Shown: positions 49,831-58,525, counted from the stretch's first letter. The stretch is 64,000 nt of DNA from Lysobacter antibioticus HS124 (GCF_000336385.2 NZ_HG424466.1:1-64000); one strand, 5' to 3'. The notes: generated from the letters alone by a model not told the origin. A program made the numbers and translations.

Positions 49831-50312
49831 ACCGCACGCAGCCCCCTGTCGATCCTTCCGATGCCCGCGATCCGGCCGTCGCCCGCGAATGGCGATTGCA
49901 GGAGCGGGCCATGCGCGAGGAGCGCGACGGCGCGCCGATGGACGCCGACGATCCGCGCCTGGCCCAGTATCGTCTGCTCAGCCGCGCCTTGCGTGCGCCG
50001 GTGATGGAGCCGATTCCCTATGGTTTCGCCCAGCAGGTCGCGCGCAGCGTCGAAGCGGCGACGCAGAACAGCGACCGGTTGGAGCGCTGGCTGCAGCAGG
50101 GGCTGCTGGCCGGCCTGGGGCTCGCCGGCGTGGCGACGGCTGCGCTCGGCGGCGCGCAATGGTGGACGGCGTTCGCCGCCGGCGTCGACTTGCTGCCCGA
50201 AGGCAGCCTGACCTGGGGCCTGGTCGTGGCCGCCTGTTGCATCGTTACCTGGGGCTGGGACGGCGCGATGCGCAGCGTCGGCTTGGGCCCGGGGGCCGCT
50301 CGCGCCGCCTGA
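49827..50312 (+). CDS. probable membrane anti-sigma factor or partner of the ECF sigma
   Basis: 161 residues. The first 85 are soluble and charged with W-R-L-Q-E-R-A-M-R-E-E-R-D-G and a later helix, followed by two membrane segments (about 93-112 and 125-145). Coupled to the sigma gene by a start-stop overlap. A cytoplasmic N-terminus with a membrane anchor fits an anti-sigma factor, but no zinc HxxxCxxC motif is present, so the mechanism would differ. Confidence 0.65.
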   Translation: MNRTQPPVDPSDARDPAVAREWRLQERAMREERDGAPMDADDPRLAQYRLLSRALRAPVMEPIPYGFAQQVARSVEAATQNSDRLERWLQQGLLAGLGLAGVATAALGGAQWWTAFAAGVDLLPEGSLTWGLVVAACCIVTWGWDGAMRSVGLGPGAARAA

Positions 50313-50676
50313 GCGCGACAGCGAAGCCGCGCGGGCCCGGCCGGCGCCGATCTTATTGCCGATGGGGGCGCTGCATTTCCGCGCCGTCGCGGCCGCACTG
50401 CGATCGCGGTACGCCGTGCCGCACCACACAAGCGTTGCGTGAAGCGCGACGGGTTTGTGCGCACGCGCGCGCCGCGGCGCGCGCGGGCCCGGCGCGCCGC
50501 GCGAATGCGCGCGAACGCGCGTCGACGGCGGACTTCGATCCGCATGGAAATCGCGTACCGCGACGGGGTACGCAGTTCCGTGCCGGAGCCGGCAGGCGCG
50601 TGTCACCCAAGTAACAGCTATCCCCCGACCCCCTAACCAGACTCGCCTCACGTGCTCGACACAGGAGAGGCGAGTG
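50313..50676. other. intergenic region with a long GC palindrome before the second sigma gene
   Basis: 364 bases without a supported gene. The region holds a perfect 22-bp palindrome of alternating CG (50464-50485) within about 70 bases of nearly pure CG dinucleotides. A less GC-rich stretch at about 50595-50640 probably carries the promoter of the next gene, and AGGAGAGG is the ribosome site. Confidence 0.55.
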
Positions 50677-51231
50677 ATGGAACGTAACGAAACAGAACTC
50701 GGCGATTACGCCGCCGCCGACGCGATGTTCACCATCGCCTGGCGCGAGAATTTGCCGGAGCTGGAAGCGCGCGCGCGGCGGTTCGCCGAGGGCCAGCGCG
50801 ACCGCGCCGAAGAACTGCTGGGCAACACCGCGATGAAGGCGTGGCTGTTCATGCGCAATTCGCCGCAGACGATCACCGACCCCAGCGGCATCCTGTTCGT
50901 GGTCATGCGCCATGTCTTTCTGGACAGCGTGCGCCAGCGCAACCGCGACCGCGAGGTGTTCGACCGCAACCGCGACATCGACAACGACGCGGCCGGTTTC
51001 GCCCACGACGGCATATCGGCGTTGCAACAGCTCGAGCTCGACGAACAACTCGAGCGGGTGATCGCGGCGGTGTCGAAGATGAGCCGCGAGCAGCGCCGGC
51101 TGTTCGCCTACCGTTTCATCGACGATCTGCCTTACCCGGAAATCGCCGCGCGGCTGCACATCAACCAACCGCTGGCGCGCAAGCGCGTGGAGTTGCTGCG
51201 CAACCGGCTGCGGACCGCGGTCGGCGACTGA
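50677..51231 (+). CDS. second sigma-70 family factor, beside the R-body genes
   Basis: 184 residues. Region 2 is recognisable (about 15-85; R-A-E-E-L-L-G-N-T-A-M-K-A-W-L-F-M-R, L-D-S-V-R-Q-R-N-R) and region 4 ends the protein (M-S-R-E-Q-R-R-L-F-A-Y-R-F-I-D-D-L-P-Y-P-E-I-A-A-R-L-H). The sequence is divergent from ordinary ECF factors. A strong AGGAGAGG site precedes the ATG. Immediately upstream of the Reb genes, it is the best candidate for their dedicated sigma factor. Confidence 0.85.
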   Translation: MERNETELGDYAAADAMFTIAWRENLPELEARARRFAEGQRDRAEELLGNTAMKAWLFMRNSPQTITDPSGILFVVMRHVFLDSVRQRNRDREVFDRNRDIDNDAAGFAHDGISALQQLELDEQLERVIAAVSKMSREQRRLFAYRFIDDLPYPEIAARLHINQPLARKRVELLRNRLRTAVGD

Positions 51232-51400
51232 GGCGAGGCCGATCCGCGCCCGAGCCCCGATTCCGGACGCATCCCTTGGGCCCGGCTTCACAGGCCGCCG
51301 GGGATTGCGTTCCTCCCGTTAGACCCACGCGACACCGTCATGCGGCTCAGGACGTCGGTCCTGCAGACGTTTCCTCCACCGACCGATCAAGGACAGGCTC

Positions 51401-51640
51401 ATGGCCGCTCCCGAAACCCCCGTCAATTCGCAGATCACCGATGCAGTCACCCAGACCAACGTAAAAGTCGTCGCCGAAGCGCCCGCGCAGGCGATCGCTT
51501 CGCTGTACCAGGTATCCAGCCATTCGGCTGGGCTTTCGCTGCAGAACGCGGTGTACAGCCAACAGGCCTTGAACCAGATCTCGACGGCGGTGGTGTCCAA
51601 GGCGGTCGCGCTGATCATGTCGATCGGGGAGAAGTCGTGA
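51401..51640 (+). CDS. RebB-family R-body protein, short (79 aa)
   Basis: The first 40 residues carry the Reb signature: V-N-S-Q-I-T-D-A-V-T-Q-T-N-V-K-V, then A-E-A-P-A-Q-A-I-A-S-L-Y-Q. Reb proteins are about 110 residues and polymerise into R-bodies, coiled protein ribbons that extend on a pH change. This copy lacks the C-terminal third of the longer paralogues (55913 and 56347), so it may be a minor subunit or a nucleator. Confidence 0.85.
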   Translation: MAAPETPVNSQITDAVTQTNVKVVAEAPAQAIASLYQVSSHSAGLSLQNAVYSQQALNQISTAVVSKAVALIMSIGEKS

Positions 51641-51702
51641 CGCGCGCAGCGCCGGCCCGGCGCGCATTCGCCGTGGCGATCCGATAACGCGGGAGAGCAG
51701 CG

Positions 51703-52590
51703 ATGAGATGGTTCGGCAAGAAGAAGACGCCGCCGGCGCCCGCTGCGCCCGCGGCCGCCGCGACGACCGCCGCACCGGCATCGCCGGCGGCGGCCACGAC
51801 GGCGGCGAGCGATTCCGCGCCTGCGGTTGCGGCGACGCCCGCTGCGGCCGCGCCGGCCGCCACCGGAGCGGCCGCTGCGCCCGCGGCGGCTGCGACGACG
51901 GACAGCGGCGCGAATCCGGCCGCCGCTGGCGCCGCTGGCGCCGCTTCCGCCGCCGGCACGAACGGCGGATCGGCGGCCAGCGCCGGGAGCGGTAGCGGCG
52001 CGAGCAGCGGTGGCGCGAGCAGCAGCGGCGGCGGCAACAGCGGCGGCGGCAACAGCGGCGGTTCGGCGGCCGGTTCAGGCTCCGGTGGCGGTTCGACCGG
52101 CGGTGCGACGCCCAAGTCGCCGCTGACCATGGCGCGCGATCGCGCCGTCGAGCAAAGCGAGGCTGCGACGCCGCCTGCGACCGACTCCTTGAACCCGCAG
52201 ATCGTCCAGGCGGTGCAGTTCACCAACGCCGAAACCGCCTCGTACGCGCCGGCGCAAATCGCCACGGCGCCGGACATGATGATCAGCCAGGCCGCGGGCC
52301 TGGTCGCGCAGTCGGCGGCCGGCTATTTCGACGGCATCAGCAAGATCACCCTGGCGGCGCAAGGCATGCTGATGAAGCAGCTGACCCAGGATCTGGTCGA
52401 GGGGCAACTGGAAAAAGCCGCCGAAGACGCGCTTGGCATTCTCGCCACCGAGATCCTCATGGGCGCGGCCGCCGCGGTCGCCGCCGCATCCGGCGCGATG
52501 GAGGCCGAGTCGGCCAGCTTCGCCATCGACCGCATCGACCAGAGCATTTCCAAGTACTCCTCGCTGCTGCAGAACCGCAAGAGCGCCTAG
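51703..52590 (+). CDS. Reb-like protein with long low-complexity N-terminus (295 aa)
   Basis: Residues 10-150 are almost only Ala, Pro, Thr, Gly and Ser, including runs of S-G-G-G-N. Residues about 165-225 follow the Reb pattern loosely (L-N-P-Q-I-V-Q-A-V-Q-F-T-N-A-E-T, A-P-A-Q-I-A). The rest is helical with an Ala-rich segment around 245-265. No signal peptide. It might be a capping or linking subunit of the ribbon, with a flexible tail. The Reb assignment is by pattern and position. Confidence 0.65.
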   Translation: MRWFGKKKTPPAPAAPAAAATTAAPASPAAATTAASDSAPAVAATPAAAAPAATGAAAAPAAAATTDSGANPAAAGAAGAASAAGTNGGSAASAGSGSGASSGGASSSGGGNSGGGNSGGSAAGSGSGGGSTGGATPKSPLTMARDRAVEQSEAATPPATDSLNPQIVQAVQFTNAETASYAPAQIATAPDMMISQAAGLVAQSAAGYFDGISKITLAAQGMLMKQLTQDLVEGQLEKAAEDALGILATEILMGAAAAVAAASGAMEAESASFAIDRIDQSISKYSSLLQNRKSA

Positions 52591-52623
52591 GCCACGCGCC
52601 CAGCGCTCTGACAGGACCCGGCC

Positions 52624-54822
52624 ATGGCCTATTTCGCTTTGCCCGCGATCGAGTTGCCGCGCTACCGCTTCGATTACGGCAGCCGGCTCGACGCCATCTT
52701 GCCGGTCGATGCGCCGGGCGTGAGCGCGAGCGCGTCGTTGATCTTGCCGGTGAGCTATCGCCGCCGGGACGGCGGCAGCCAGACCGAGGTCCAGACCACG
52801 GTCGAGGTCGTGCAGGGATTGCCGCTGTCGCTGCTCGGCCTGTTCGGCGGCGGCGCCGATGCTCGGCAGCGCGCGCACGGCACGTTGGCGCTGTTCGTCC
52901 AGGCGCTGCAATCGATGGAACGGCGCAATCCCCTGGCCGTGCTGGCCGCCAGCGCCGATCGCAGGCACTATCGGCGCGGCGAGTGCGCCGCGGAGAACCT
53001 GTACATCGCCTGCCAGTGCCTGGTCGGTCCGTTGGGGCTGGACGCGCTCGGTGGTGCGTCGGCGACCGATCCGGTGCTGTATCGCAGCGTGCGCCGCGCG
53101 CTCGAGCGACTGCAACGGATGGCGCGGAACGACGCTCCGGCATCCGCATTGCGATCGCTGACGCCGGCGTTGAGCTACTTCAATGGCCGCATCTACGATG
53201 CCGGCGTCTACACGCCGCTCGACGACGCCTGCCGCATGCGCTCGCTCGCGCTGCAGCGCCTGCGCGTCGCGCCCGGCGGCGAATCGCGCTACATGCAATG
53301 GATCGCGATGAGCCTGCGCAGCCTGGAGCAACAAGGCATCGCTCATGCCCAGATCGGCGTGGACCCGGATCAGGTCGCTGCGGCCAATGCGGTCGTGGCG
53401 GCCTACAACGGCGTCCGCCAGACCGCTTACAAGTTGCTGGTGCGGGTCGCGCCGGGCGCCGGGCCGGGCGGGCTGGCCGAGCAGTTGCGGGCACGCGTCC
53501 TGCCGGTGTTCCAGGACCCCGGCCTGAGCGAGGCGATCGGTATCGATCTGCGCGGCTGCGGCGTCGGCGACTATCGCGTCTGGCTGGACTTCCTCGCTGC
53601 GCAGTCGACGAGCCTGTCCCAATGCTTCGGCGCCGCCGCGGATGCGCGCGCGTTGCAGTTGTGCAACAGGATCGCTTGCGCCGACGGCGCCGGCCTGGCC
53701 GCGGACAACCGCTCGGCGATCGGCTATGCCATGGCCTATGCCCCGCGTCTGCCCGACGCCGGTTTCTACGCGGCTTATGCCGATCGCATATCGGCCGCGC
53801 TGGCCCCGGGGCGCGCCGACATCGCCCCGTTGGGCGTGTTCGACACGTTGTTCGGCGCCACCACGCTGAGCATCGATGGTCTGATCCTGCGCCGCTACGA
53901 AGCCGGCAGCGAACGCAGTCGCGGTCTGGTCGCCGAAGCCGGCCGGCGCGACACGATGGCGTTGTGCCAGGCCTTGGATCGGCCTTTGCCGGCCGCTGCG
54001 GTTTCGCTGCCGCCCGCATCGACGCCGCAGAGCGCCTACGCGACCCTGACCGCAGCGCAGTTCCCGTTCGGGTTCCGCCTCGGCCAGGCCTGCCATTACC
54101 GCGGCTACGTCGGGGCCAGGTACCCCTTGCTCGCATTCGATACCCGCCTGGACGAAGGCGCGCCGGCCTGCATCGGCCAGAGCGGGAGCGTCCGGCCCGG
54201 CTATGTCGATACCGATGCGCTGCAAGCTCTAGGCGACCGGCTCGCGTTCACCGGTCTGCAGGCGCTGGAACCGGCCCAGATCGATGCCTTGATGGACTTG
54301 GTGCGCGGCTCCGATTCGCTCGCCGACCTGCTGAGCCAGGGCCAGAACGTGCTGCAGCCGATGCTGGCCGCGGCGCTGGCGCCGATCGGCCCGGCCCTGA
54401 GCTCGGATCAGGGCTATGCCGCGTTCGCCGCCCTGGTCGAGGCGATGGTCGGCGACAGCGCCCTGCGCAGTCTGTGGTTCGACGCCTTGGCGCGGGCCTT
54501 GAACCTGTTCATCAACTGGCGCGCCTACCTGCTCGCCAGCGGCGGTCAGGGCGCGACGCATGCCGACGTACAGGACGCCTTCCTGCGCACGGTGCTGTTG
54601 CTGGCCTATGCGTTGGTGCCGCTCGATGCCGGAGCCGGAGCGCAGAGCCAGGTCGGCGCGCAACTGCAGCAGCTGGTCGGTGCCGTCGCGGCGGCTTACT
54701 GGCAGACCAGCGTCGGCCCGCTGGCCGCCAATACCGACGCGCGCACGAGCACCGTGGCCATCGCCGGCTACAAGGCGCCGGCGTCGGCCGTCACCGTCAC
54801 GCGCAACGCCGCGCCGGCCTGA
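52624..54822 (+). CDS. large protein of unknown function inside the R-body locus (732 aa)
   Basis: 732 residues, mostly alpha-helical with many Ala, Leu, Gln and Arg. No signal peptide, no membrane segment and no catalytic motif that I recognise. It starts M-A-Y-F-A-L-P-A-I-E-L-P-R-Y-R-F-D-Y-G. The region 560-650 contains amphipathic helices (A-L-A-R-A-L-N-L-F-I-N-W-R-A-Y-L-L). It begins 33 bases after the Reb-like gene in the same direction, so it is probably co-transcribed. It may be an assembly factor or a ribbon-associated cargo. Confidence 0.75.
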   Translation: MAYFALPAIELPRYRFDYGSRLDAILPVDAPGVSASASLILPVSYRRRDGGSQTEVQTTVEVVQGLPLSLLGLFGGGADARQRAHGTLALFVQALQSMERRNPLAVLAASADRRHYRRGECAAENLYIACQCLVGPLGLDALGGASATDPVLYRSVRRALERLQRMARNDAPASALRSLTPALSYFNGRIYDAGVYTPLDDACRMRSLALQRLRVAPGGESRYMQWIAMSLRSLEQQGIAHAQIGVDPDQVAAANAVVAAYNGVRQTAYKLLVRVAPGAGPGGLAEQLRARVLPVFQDPGLSEAIGIDLRGCGVGDYRVWLDFLAAQSTSLSQCFGAAADARALQLCNRIACADGAGLAADNRSAIGYAMAYAPRLPDAGFYAAYADRISAALAPGRADIAPLGVFDTLFGATTLSIDGLILRRYEAGSERSRGLVAEAGRRDTMALCQALDRPLPAAAVSLPPASTPQSAYATLTAAQFPFGFRLGQACHYRGYVGARYPLLAFDTRLDEGAPACIGQSGSVRPGYVDTDALQALGDRLAFTGLQALEPAQIDALMDLVRGSDSLADLLSQGQNVLQPMLAAALAPIGPALSSDQGYAAFAALVEAMVGDSALRSLWFDALARALNLFINWRAYLLASGGQGATHADVQDAFLRTVLLLAYALVPLDAGAGAQSQVGAQLQQLVGAVAAAYWQTSVGPLAANTDARTSTVAIAGYKAPASAVTVTRNAAPA

Positions 54823-54870
54823 TCGGCAACCGCATTGCGTATCGAATCCCTTGTAAGACCGGAGTTGGCC

Positions 54871-55110
54871 ATGGACGAGAATCTGCACTGCCTGCTGCAC
54901 ATGGAACTGGAGGGCCTGTTCGACCCGCTGCGCGACGCCGCGGCACCGCCCGCCTGCGTGGCGCCGCCTGCCGCGAGGCCGGCCGGTGCGGATCTGGCAG
55001 ATACGGATCTGGCCGATACGGATCTGGCCGAAGCCGTGCTCGCGCGCCTGCGCCAGCCCGACATGCGCGCGACGCTGGAGCGGCTGGCCACGCAATTGAG
55101 GCTGCACTGA
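54871..55110 (+). CDS. small acidic protein in the R-body locus (79 aa)
   Basis: It begins M-D-E-N-L-H-C-L-L-H-M-E-L-E-G and has a central near-perfect tandem repeat D-L-A-D-T-D-L-A-D-T-D-L-A-E, then an amphipathic helix. GGAG precedes the ATG. One base separates its stop from the next start, indicating an operon. No family recognised. Confidence 0.65.
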   Translation: MDENLHCLLHMELEGLFDPLRDAAAPPACVAPPAARPAGADLADTDLADTDLAEAVLARLRQPDMRATLERLATQLRLH

Positions 55111-55111
55111 C

Positions 55112-55834
55112 ATGGCGCGTACCGAGCTGACCGCCCGGCCGGCCGCAGCGGCCGCGCCGCATCCGGCCACCGTCGCGGCCGCCGCCGCGTCCGTGCCGGC
55201 CGCCGAACCGCCGAGCGAACTGGATCGGCAGATCGGCGTGTTCGCGCAGAAATGGTTCGACTTGGACCTGGACGCCGAGAAATGCCGCCAGGTCGCGAAC
55301 CTGCTGAGCGCCTCGAGCGCGCCGCCGCCTCGCGCCCCGGACCCGGGGCGGATCGTCCAGGCCAAGACCGCCAGCGTGGTCGAGGCCGGGCGCGAGCGGA
55401 TCCAGAAGGTGATCGAGCAAGGCCTCAATCGAACCCAGGAAACCGTGCGCAGCGCGACCCGCTCCGAACGCGAGGCCGAAGCCAATATTCTCGGCGCGGT
55501 CGAACGCGCCACCTCGCTGGAAGACCTGCGCTTGCCCAAGCCGCGGGTCGGCGACGAATCGGCGCAGCCGCCGCTGGCGCAGTTCGCGCATCAGCTGCAA
55601 CGGTTGATCCGCGCCGAAGTCGACGCCTGCTTCCAGCAGCAGTTCGCGCCGCTGGCGCAGCAACTGCATTCCGTCATCGAAGCCGCGCGCAGCAAGGGAC
55701 TGCTGCCGCAAGGCACCGAACCCTCGGAGCCGTCGCGATCCGAGCCGGCGAGCAAGGGCGGCAGCGACAACGCGAAAACCGCCGCGAAAACCGATCCGAA
55801 CAACAATCAAAACAACGCCGGCAAGGCGCCATGA
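55112..55834 (+). CDS. protein of unknown function in the R-body locus (240 aa)
   Basis: Ala/Pro-rich first 35 residues, then a helical middle (S-E-L-D-R-Q-I-G-V-F-A-Q-K-W-F-D-L, coiled-coil-like 90-140), another helical pair (about 160-195) and a disordered Ser/Lys/Asn tail. No signal peptide. It is co-directional with and tightly packed against the previous gene. A scaffold or chaperone role is possible; nothing more specific can be seen. Confidence 0.65.
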   Translation: MARTELTARPAAAAAPHPATVAAAAASVPAAEPPSELDRQIGVFAQKWFDLDLDAEKCRQVANLLSASSAPPPRAPDPGRIVQAKTASVVEAGRERIQKVIEQGLNRTQETVRSATRSEREAEANILGAVERATSLEDLRLPKPRVGDESAQPPLAQFAHQLQRLIRAEVDACFQQQFAPLAQQLHSVIEAARSKGLLPQGTEPSEPSRSEPASKGGSDNAKTAAKTDPNNNQNNAGKAP

Positions 55835-55874
55835 TCGGCTTCACAACGCGATAGACGTTTCGTTACTAACCAAC

Positions 55875-55892
55875 GTACGGCATGGGCCGTAC
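55875..55892 (+). other. hairpin in the leader of the first long rebB gene
   Basis: GTACGGC-ATGG-GCCGTAC forms a perfect 7-bp hairpin ending eight bases before the AAGGAG ribosome site of the Reb gene at 55913. It may stabilise a highly expressed mRNA or modulate its translation. Confidence 0.45.
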
Positions 55893-55912
55893 ACCACTTC
55901 AAGGAGTTCACC

Positions 55913-56233
55913 ATGGCTTTCCCGACCGCCGTCAACGACCAAATCACCGATGCCGTCACCCAGTCCAACGTCAAGGTCATCGGCGAAGCGCCCGCCTTCG
56001 CGATGGGCTCGATCTACCAGTCGATGGCGCACTCGACGAGCATCCTGTTCGAGAACGCGGTTTCGGCGCAGCAGCAGCAGAACACGCTGTCGCAGGCCGC
56101 GACCAACCAGGGCGTGATGCAGATCTACACCGTCGACACGACCGCCGCCGCCGGCGCCACCGAGAAGGTCGCCCAGACCGGCGTGTCCGACAACCTGACC
56201 AGCCTGCTGACCGTGCTCAACGCGTTCAAGTAA
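55913..56233 (+). CDS. RebB-family R-body structural protein (106 aa)
   Basis: Standard Reb length and pattern: P-T-A-V-N-D-Q-I-T-D-A-V-T-Q-S-N-V-K-V, G-E-A-P-A-F-A-M-G-S, a Gln-rich helix S-A-Q-Q-Q-Q-N, and a C-terminal Y-T-V-D-T-T-A-A-A-G-A-T-E-K. By eye only about 14 of 106 residues differ from the next gene. A perfect AAGGAG site suggests strong expression, as expected for a ribbon subunit that accumulates in large amounts. Confidence 0.92.
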   Translation: MAFPTAVNDQITDAVTQSNVKVIGEAPAFAMGSIYQSMAHSTSILFENAVSAQQQQNTLSQAATNQGVMQIYTVDTTAAAGATEKVAQTGVSDNLTSLLTVLNAFK

Positions 56234-56346
56234 GCCGAACGGTCCGACCGCTTAGATCGGCCGCGGGGCGCCGGTCAGCCAGTTCCGCTGCCGCCGGCGT
56301 CCGCGTCCGATCCGCTTTTCGATAATCGCCAACCGAGGACCTTGTT

Positions 56347-56682
56347 ATGGCCTACCCCACCGCAGTCAACAATCAGATCACCGACGCCGTCACCCAATCC
56401 AACGTCAAGGTCGTCGGCGAGGCGCCGGCCTTCGCCATGGGCTCGATGTTCCAGGCCGCCGCGCATTCCACCGGCATCCTGTTCGAGAACGCGGTTTCGG
56501 CGCAGCAGCAGCAGAACTCGCTGTCGCAGGCCGCCGCCAACCAGGGCGTGATGCAGATCTACACCGTCGACACCACCGCCGCCGCGGGCGCGACCGAGAA
56601 GATCGCCCAGACCGGCGTGGCCGACAACCTGACCAGCCTGATGACGGTGCTGAAGGCGTTCAAGTCGCCGTACGGCTCGTAA
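56347..56682 (+). CDS. RebB-family R-body structural protein, paralogue (111 aa)
   Basis: A tandem duplicate of the gene at 55913, with the same motifs and a five-residue longer C-terminus (S-P-Y-G-S). R-bodies of Caedibacter also need two small, similar Reb proteins, so the pair may co-polymerise. It is followed by a GC-rich hairpin. Confidence 0.92.
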   Translation: MAYPTAVNNQITDAVTQSNVKVVGEAPAFAMGSMFQAAAHSTGILFENAVSAQQQQNSLSQAAANQGVMQIYTVDTTAAAGATEKIAQTGVADNLTSLMTVLKAFKSPYGS

Positions 56683-56693
56683 GCAGCGCCAAG

Positions 56694-56723
56694 CGATGCC
56701 GGTCCGCTTCGGCGCCGGCATCG
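56694..56723 (+). terminator. hairpin ending the R-body operon
   Basis: CGATGCCGG (56694-56702) and CCGGCATCG (56715-56723) form a perfect 9-bp stem, 12 bases after the last Reb stop. The tail is not T-rich. Confidence 0.5.
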
Positions 56724-56959
56724 TTCCGGCTCCCGCACCGGCGCGCCGTCGCGCACCGCGGCGGACCCAAGCCGATCGCCGGGCTTCGACCGTCGAACTT
56801 CGCTCGACGAGCTTCGATCGCTGAGATCCGGCCGCCGGATGACGCCCTCGTCGCAGGCGTCGAAGGCAGACGAAACACCAAGGGGGGCGTTATGGAATCC
56901 GCAACCGGCCGCTGCCGCGGCCGTCTCGTGGCCGCAACCACGGCCGCGCGGTACCCGCT

Positions 56960-57736
56960 ATGGGCATGAGCGCCGACGACGGCGTGGCGGTCCGGCGCAG
57001 GCGCTGGGGGGTGGACCGCTGCGGTCTGCTGCGCGGGTTGCCGACGGCGCTGCTCGACCAGGTCGCGCGCCACGCCAGCGAGGTCAACCTGGAGGAAGGC
57101 GACGCGCTGTTCTTCAAGAACGACCCCAGCGATTTCCTCGCCTTCATCGTCCACGGCCGCATCTACAAGTTGCTGTACGGCCCGGACGGCCAGGAACTGA
57201 TCGTCGATACGATCGAAAGCGGAGAGACCGTCGACGAGACGCCGCTGCTCGACGCCCATCCGCATACCTTCACCGCGGTGGCCTACAGCCCGACCAAGGT
57301 GCTGCTGCTGGCGCGCCGGCATTTTCCGCTGCTGACCGCCGATCCGACGGTGATCGAGCGCGCCCACGCCTCGCTGTGCCTGCGCCTGCGCCACGCGGTC
57401 GAGAGCCTGGAAACCATGTGCCTGCACCGGCTGGAGTCGCGCCTGGCGCGCTACTTGCTGTCGCTGATGCGCACTCAGCCGCATGCGCGCGGCGAGGACT
57501 TCGAGGTGGCCTTGCCGCCGACCCAGAGCATCCTGGCGGCGATGGTCAACGCCAGCCGGCCGAAGTTGAACGCGCAATTGCAGACCTGGCACCGCAGCGG
57601 TCTGGTCAGCCGCAAGCGCAACATCCTGCGCATCAACGACATCGACCAGTTCCGCTGCAAGGCCTACCTCGGCCGCGAGGCCGAGCGCCCGACGTCGCCG
57701 CGCGCGCGCGCGGCGGCGGCCCGGCGCAGCGCTTGA
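56960..57736 (+). CDS. Crp/Fnr-family transcriptional regulator
   Basis: 258 residues: an N-terminal cyclic-nucleotide-binding-like domain (about 25-140; E-G-D-A-L-F-F-K-N, G-Q-E-L-I-V-D-T-I-E-S-G-E-T-V-D-E), a dimer helix and a C-terminal winged helix (about 175-245; T-Q-S-I-L-A-A-M-V-N-A-S-R-P-K-L-N-A-Q-L). There is no N-terminal Fnr Cys cluster, and the cAMP-contact R-S pair is not obvious, so the ligand is unknown. Its position beside the Reb genes makes it a probable regulator of R-body production. ATG 56966 is an alternative start. Confidence 0.85.
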   Translation: MGMSADDGVAVRRRRWGVDRCGLLRGLPTALLDQVARHASEVNLEEGDALFFKNDPSDFLAFIVHGRIYKLLYGPDGQELIVDTIESGETVDETPLLDAHPHTFTAVAYSPTKVLLLARRHFPLLTADPTVIERAHASLCLRLRHAVESLETMCLHRLESRLARYLLSLMRTQPHARGEDFEVALPPTQSILAAMVNASRPKLNAQLQTWHRSGLVSRKRNILRINDIDQFRCKAYLGREAERPTSPRARAAAARRSA

Positions 57737-57775
57737 GGCGCTGTCGCGGCCCCTATCGCTTCGCCTCCGCGCGAT

Positions 57776-58525
57776 TCACTTCAGCATCGGCCCCAGCACG
57801 CTCCACACGTGATCGCGCAGCTTCGGCTGGGCGCTGGCGATCGGGTGCAGGTTGTCGGCCTGGAACGCATTGCGGTCGAGCGCGATCGGTTCGAGCAGGA
57901 ACGGCAGCAGGGCGGTGCCGTGCTGGCGCGATAGTTCGCGGTAGTTGCGCTCGAAGCCGGCCGTGTACTCCTTGCCGAGGTTGGGCGGCATGCGCATGCC
58001 GATCAGCAGCACCTGCGCCTTGGCGGCCTTGGCGGCGAGGATCATGCGTTCCAGGTTGGCCCGGCTTTGCGCCAGTTGCAGGCCGCGCAAGCCGTCGTTG
58101 GCGCCCAGTTCGATGACCACCACCGAGGGACGGTTGCGTTGCAGTTCGCCGGCGATGCGCGAGGCGCCGCCGGCGGTGGTCTCGCCGCTGACGCTGGCGT
58201 TGACCACCCGCCAGCCCGGGCGGCTGCGGGCGACGCGCTCGGCGGTCAGGGCGACCCAGCCCTGCGCGGCCGCCAGGCCGTAGCCGGCGGACAGCGAATC
58301 GCCCATGACCAGCACGCTGCGCGCGGCCTTGGCCGCCGGCGCCGCGGCCGGCGCGCGCGCGGATGTCGACTGGGCCGGCTGGGCCAGGGCCAGCGGCGGG
58401 ACCAAGCCGGCGGCCAGCAGTGCGGCGGCGGCCAGGGCGCGCGGCCATTGAACACGGCGGCCGGATCCCGCATATCGTGCCCTGGACCGTGATGTCGTGG
58501 ACCCGACAGGGTTCTTAAGAATCAT
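57776..58525 (-). CDS. TesA-like arylesterase / lysophospholipase (SGNH hydrolase)
   Basis: 249 residues. A basic N-terminus precedes a hydrophobic signal (about 28-48) and an Ala/Pro linker. SGNH blocks: G-D-S-L-S with Ser77, S-G-E-T-T near 114, G-A-N-D with Asn143, and D224-x2-H227 in A-D-N-L-H-P. A periplasmic esterase or thioesterase with broad acyl substrates. Divergent from a YbbA/YbbP-type pair, the arrangement seen in E. coli and many proteobacteria, which supports the assignment. Confidence 0.88.
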   Translation of the reverse strand: MILKNPVGSTTSRSRARYAGSGRRVQWPRALAAAALLAAGLVPPLALAQPAQSTSARAPAAAPAAKAARSVLVMGDSLSAGYGLAAAQGWVALTAERVARSRPGWRVVNASVSGETTAGGASRIAGELQRNRPSVVVIELGANDGLRGLQLAQSRANLERMILAAKAAKAQVLLIGMRMPPNLGKEYTAGFERNYRELSRQHGTALLPFLLEPIALDRNAFQADNLHPIASAQPKLRDHVWSVLGPMLK

